From assembly GCA_013821585.1 (NCBI GenBank), contig JACDGO010000138.1, positions 1 through 6,135 of the forward strand: a stretch of DNA of 6,135 bases, given 5' to 3'. This stretch comes from Sphingomonadaceae bacterium. GTDB lineage: Bacteria > Pseudomonadota > Alphaproteobacteria > Sphingomonadales > Sphingomonadaceae. Below the pieces are notes generated by a model. That model had not been told where the DNA came from, did no database searches, and saw nothing but the letters and a program-made list of their open reading frames with translations. The translations under genes and the position numbers were made by a program. Below are positions 5,625-6,135 of the stretch, one piece after another (position 1 is the stretch's first letter; each line of letters opens with the position of its first letter).

Positions 5625-6135
5625 ATTCGGCCGCGATCCGCGCGGTTGGGTGCGCCCTGCCCCGGAGCTCCGGCGGCAGGCTGAATTCCAGTGCTTCTTC
5701 CGCCCCGTCAAGTTGCGACACCTCGACCGGGCCTATCTTGCGCAGGGCCGCGATGACGCTGTCGACCAGCTCGTCCGGCGCGGACGCTCCCGCCGTCAGC
5801 CCGATCGTCCCGATCCCCTCGAACCAGGCGGGGTCGAGCGCGTCGCCGTCGGCGACCAGATAGCTCGGCAGCCCCTCGTCGATGCCGATCTCGCGCAGAC
5901 GGCTCGAGTTCGAGCTGTTCTCGGACCCCACCACGAGCAGCATCTCGGCGACCTTGCACAGGTCGCGAACGGCGGTCTGCCGGTTCTGCGTCGCATAGCA
6001 GATGTCCGAAATATCGGGGCCGACGAGATCGCTGAACCGGCGGCCCAGCGCGGCGATGACGTCGCGCGTGTCGTCGACGCTCAGCGTCGTCTGGGTGATA
6101 TAGGCGAGCGGCGTGTCGTCGGGGATGTCGAGCGC
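5623..6135 (-). CDS. ispH: IspH (LytB), 4-hydroxy-3-methylbut-2-enyl diphosphate reductase (5' partial)
   Basis: The frame is open from the right edge of the window to a TAG at 5625-5623, giving the last 170 residues. IspH is usually about 310-320 residues, so roughly half is outside. Known role: the iron-sulfur enzyme that converts HMBPP to IPP and DMAPP, the last step of the MEP pathway, feeding farnesyl diphosphate and hence squalene. Visible signatures are [12 protein letters not shown] (substrate-binding Thr), [10 protein letters not shown] with the third cluster cysteine at local residue 46 (Cys197 in E. coli), [12 protein letters not shown] (diphosphate-binding Ser and Asn) and [13 protein letters not shown] with the conserved Ser of SAP. 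The tail (FSLPPELRG and onwards) matches the normal C-terminus. The ATG at 5943 is internal. It lies directly upstream of hpnH in what looks like a two-gene isoprenoid/hopanoid unit. Confidence 0.97.
   Translation of the reverse strand, partial: ALDIPDDTPLAYITQTTLSVDDTRDVIAALGRRFSDLVGPDISDICYATQNRQTAVRDLCKVAEMLLVVGSENSSNSSRLREIGIDEGLPSYLVADGDALDPAWFEGIGTIGLTAGASAPDELVDSVIAALRKIGPVEVSQLDGAEEALEFSLPPELRGRAHPTARIAAE

Overview
The window is GC-rich DNA (about 75% GC in a hand count of 3121-3180) from what is most likely an alphaproteobacterium, with Sphingomonadales as my best guess. This rests on the protein style, the codon use and the hopanoid gene content. No rRNA or other taxonomic marker is present, so the placement is an inference.

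Left half, + strand (2-3548): three tightly packed hopanoid genes. These are the C-terminal three quarters of hpnE (hydroxysqualene reductase/desaturase family), a complete shc/hpnF (squalene-hopene cyclase) and a complete hpnG (adenosylhopane nucleosidase/phosphorylase). hpnE and shc are 8 nt apart. The GTG start of hpnG overlaps the shc stop by 4 nt. They look like one operon that continues upstream of the window, probably with hpnC and hpnD.

Right part, - strand (6135-4468): the C-terminal half of ispH (last MEP-pathway enzyme, supplying IPP and DMAPP) followed after 10 nt by a complete hpnH (radical SAM adenosylhopane synthase). The hpnH ribosome-binding site overlaps the ispH stop. Together the two operons cover precursor supply (IspH), squalene formation (HpnE), cyclisation (Shc), C5 extension (HpnH) and adenine removal (HpnG).

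Middle (3556-4441, - strand): the two hopanoid operons converge on a small accessory module that I read as a decaying toxin-antitoxin-like cassette. From its promoter side it holds a 16-bp perfect palindrome (likely operator), a RelB/DinJ-type ribbon-helix-helix antitoxin gene broken by a one-base frameshift, a DUF4926-like gene broken by one in-frame TAG, and an intact DUF6883-like gene. The two broken genes are hard to see in a routine ORF scan, because the longest open frames there are shadows. GC falls to about 51% at the antitoxin 5' end and operator (4321-4440), consistent with a foreign origin. This module is the most unusual part of the window; the hopanoid genes themselves look ordinary.
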